From NCBI GenBank assembly GCA_013365325.1, contig JABVXV010000040.1:186001-250000 (forward strand): a stretch of DNA of 64,000 nucleotides, given 5' to 3'. A program made the position numbers and the translations under genes. Of this stretch, positions 63,301 to 64,000 are shown one piece after another (the first letter of the stretch is position 1; each line of letters opens with the position of its first letter). The DNA comes from Dipetalonema caudispina (taxonomy: Eukaryota > Nematoda > Chromadorea > Rhabditida > Onchocercidae). Under the pieces are notes generated by a model, which was not told where the DNA came from, did not search any database, and saw nothing but the letters and a program-made list of their open reading frames with translations.

Positions 63301-64000
63301 CGTAACGTACTAAAACCAACGGAATGGAAGAAAATGACTGATTGGGCAAACAGAGGTTTTGGGTCAGTATCCACTTAATTGGTTTGATTTTTACTTGATT
63401 TTTTGTTGATCAGTGCATGAATGCTTGTTTAACGTTCCTGTGTGTAAAACTGACTGCACTTTTGCTTGTTTATTTTATGGGAGCTAGAAGAAGTTCTTTG
63501 GTTACTATGAAATGACTGGCATTGTCTTCAAAGGTTTTAACGGTTATAATCGGGATCACCTTAGAATATGTAACTGGAAATAGAAATGAATTCCGAAGTT
63601 TCAGTGATATAATTGGAAGCATTGGCAGAGAGCTCCTGCCTGGGGCAGAAGCATTGCAGCATAACATGAAACAGTTATTTATCGAAGCACAATGCGCGTT
63701 ACGTAATTCTAGAACGTAAGTGTTTCGAAACCAGAATTAATAAATCACTTTATGTGTACTCCTACTCTATATTTTGACTTTTATTTTGATGCTTAAAGAT
63801 ATTTTTCATTTAATTGATAGGTTTTGAGTTGTAATATCGAAAAATTCGTTCATGGACAATTTATAGAAATGAAGTCTTACCCTTATATTTTGGGCTTCAA
63901 CATCAAAGTTGAGATCGTTGTTGTATTTTCAGTGAAAAGCTTTTACCGAAACGCCTATTCGATGTTGATGTATATCCTTACGGAAAGTATGCTGAAGAAA
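60387..64000 (+). CDS. emb-30: Anaphase-promoting complex subunit 4 (3' partial)
   Basis: APC4 is a scaffold subunit of the APC/C ubiquitin ligase that drives anaphase and mitotic exit; emb-30 is the C. elegans gene. Exons: 60387-60443, 60494-60535 (or to 60562), 60685-60786, 60955-61050, 61130-61206, 61361-61451, 61785-61989, 62196-62297, 62522-62612, 62824-62905, 63181-63366, 63534-63715, 63933 to beyond the window. At least 460 residues are present. The N-terminal WD40 part shows ALWNPTIDLLTLGSQKGEV, CWSPDGKVLATAFSDGCIHL and TRVTRMRW, matching the APC4 order LVWSP..AL...GEV, AWRPDGKLLAFAL and CMHW. The helical part has FINMILTGQASPELVNFY, matching LLLWGKASAELQTLL. The shorter exon 2 gives the better family match. 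Exon 1 and the start codon are the least certain part. Confidence 0.85.

Noticed and set aside
1..64000. tRNA, rRNA, CRISPR, operon or bacterial symbiont insertions
   Set aside because: No clover-leaf box pairs, rRNA cores, spaced direct-repeat arrays or long intronless bacterial-type genes were seen by eye; a dedicated search was not possible.

Overview
The window is eukaryotic: strongly AT-rich, with genes broken into many short exons by GT..AG introns that end in TTTCAG-like acceptors, and with candidate spliced-leader acceptors a few bases before start codons. Together with orthologues of C. elegans gei-1 (DLC1 family), pir-1 (DUSP11) and emb-30 (APC4), this points to a nematode. The long introns and simple repeats fit a spirurid/filarial worm; the species cannot be named from sequence alone. 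No bacterial, viral or CRISPR features were seen. All exon models were built by eye from open frames, splice sites and unbroken splice phase. No alignment or transcript evidence was available.

Layout. (1) About 2,306-42,151, plus strand: one very large gene, 42 exons in my model, encoding at least 2,520 residues, with its 5' end not found. It is the nematode DLC/STARD RhoGAP (SAM, RhoGAP, START) with an unusually long disordered N-terminal half and a polyglutamine tract of about 50 residues. An 11.4-kb intron may hold minus-strand exons. (2) 43,535-45,686, minus: a two-exon gene for an unrecognised 425-residue protein, convergent with gene 1. (3) 46,488-47,784 and 50,136-51,194, plus: two small single-pass membrane protein genes sharing exon number, intron phases (1-0-1) and topology, probably divergent paralogues. 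The first is divergent from gene 2 across an 800-bp shared upstream region. (4) 51,195-55,570: gene-poor, with decayed-looking frames, a perfect inverted repeat and a palindrome. (5) 55,574-58,045, plus: PIR-1-type RNA 5'-triphosphatase with an extended charged tail. (6) 60,387 to the window end, plus: APC4, cut by the window edge.

The genes do not form an obvious pathway. gei-1 acts on Rho signalling and adhesion, pir-1 on 5'-triphosphate RNA, and emb-30 on the cell-cycle ubiquitin ligase. The most unusual items are the giant N-terminal extension and homopolymer tracts of the DLC gene, two near-identical 85-bp direct repeats flanking its SAM exons, and the membrane protein pair.
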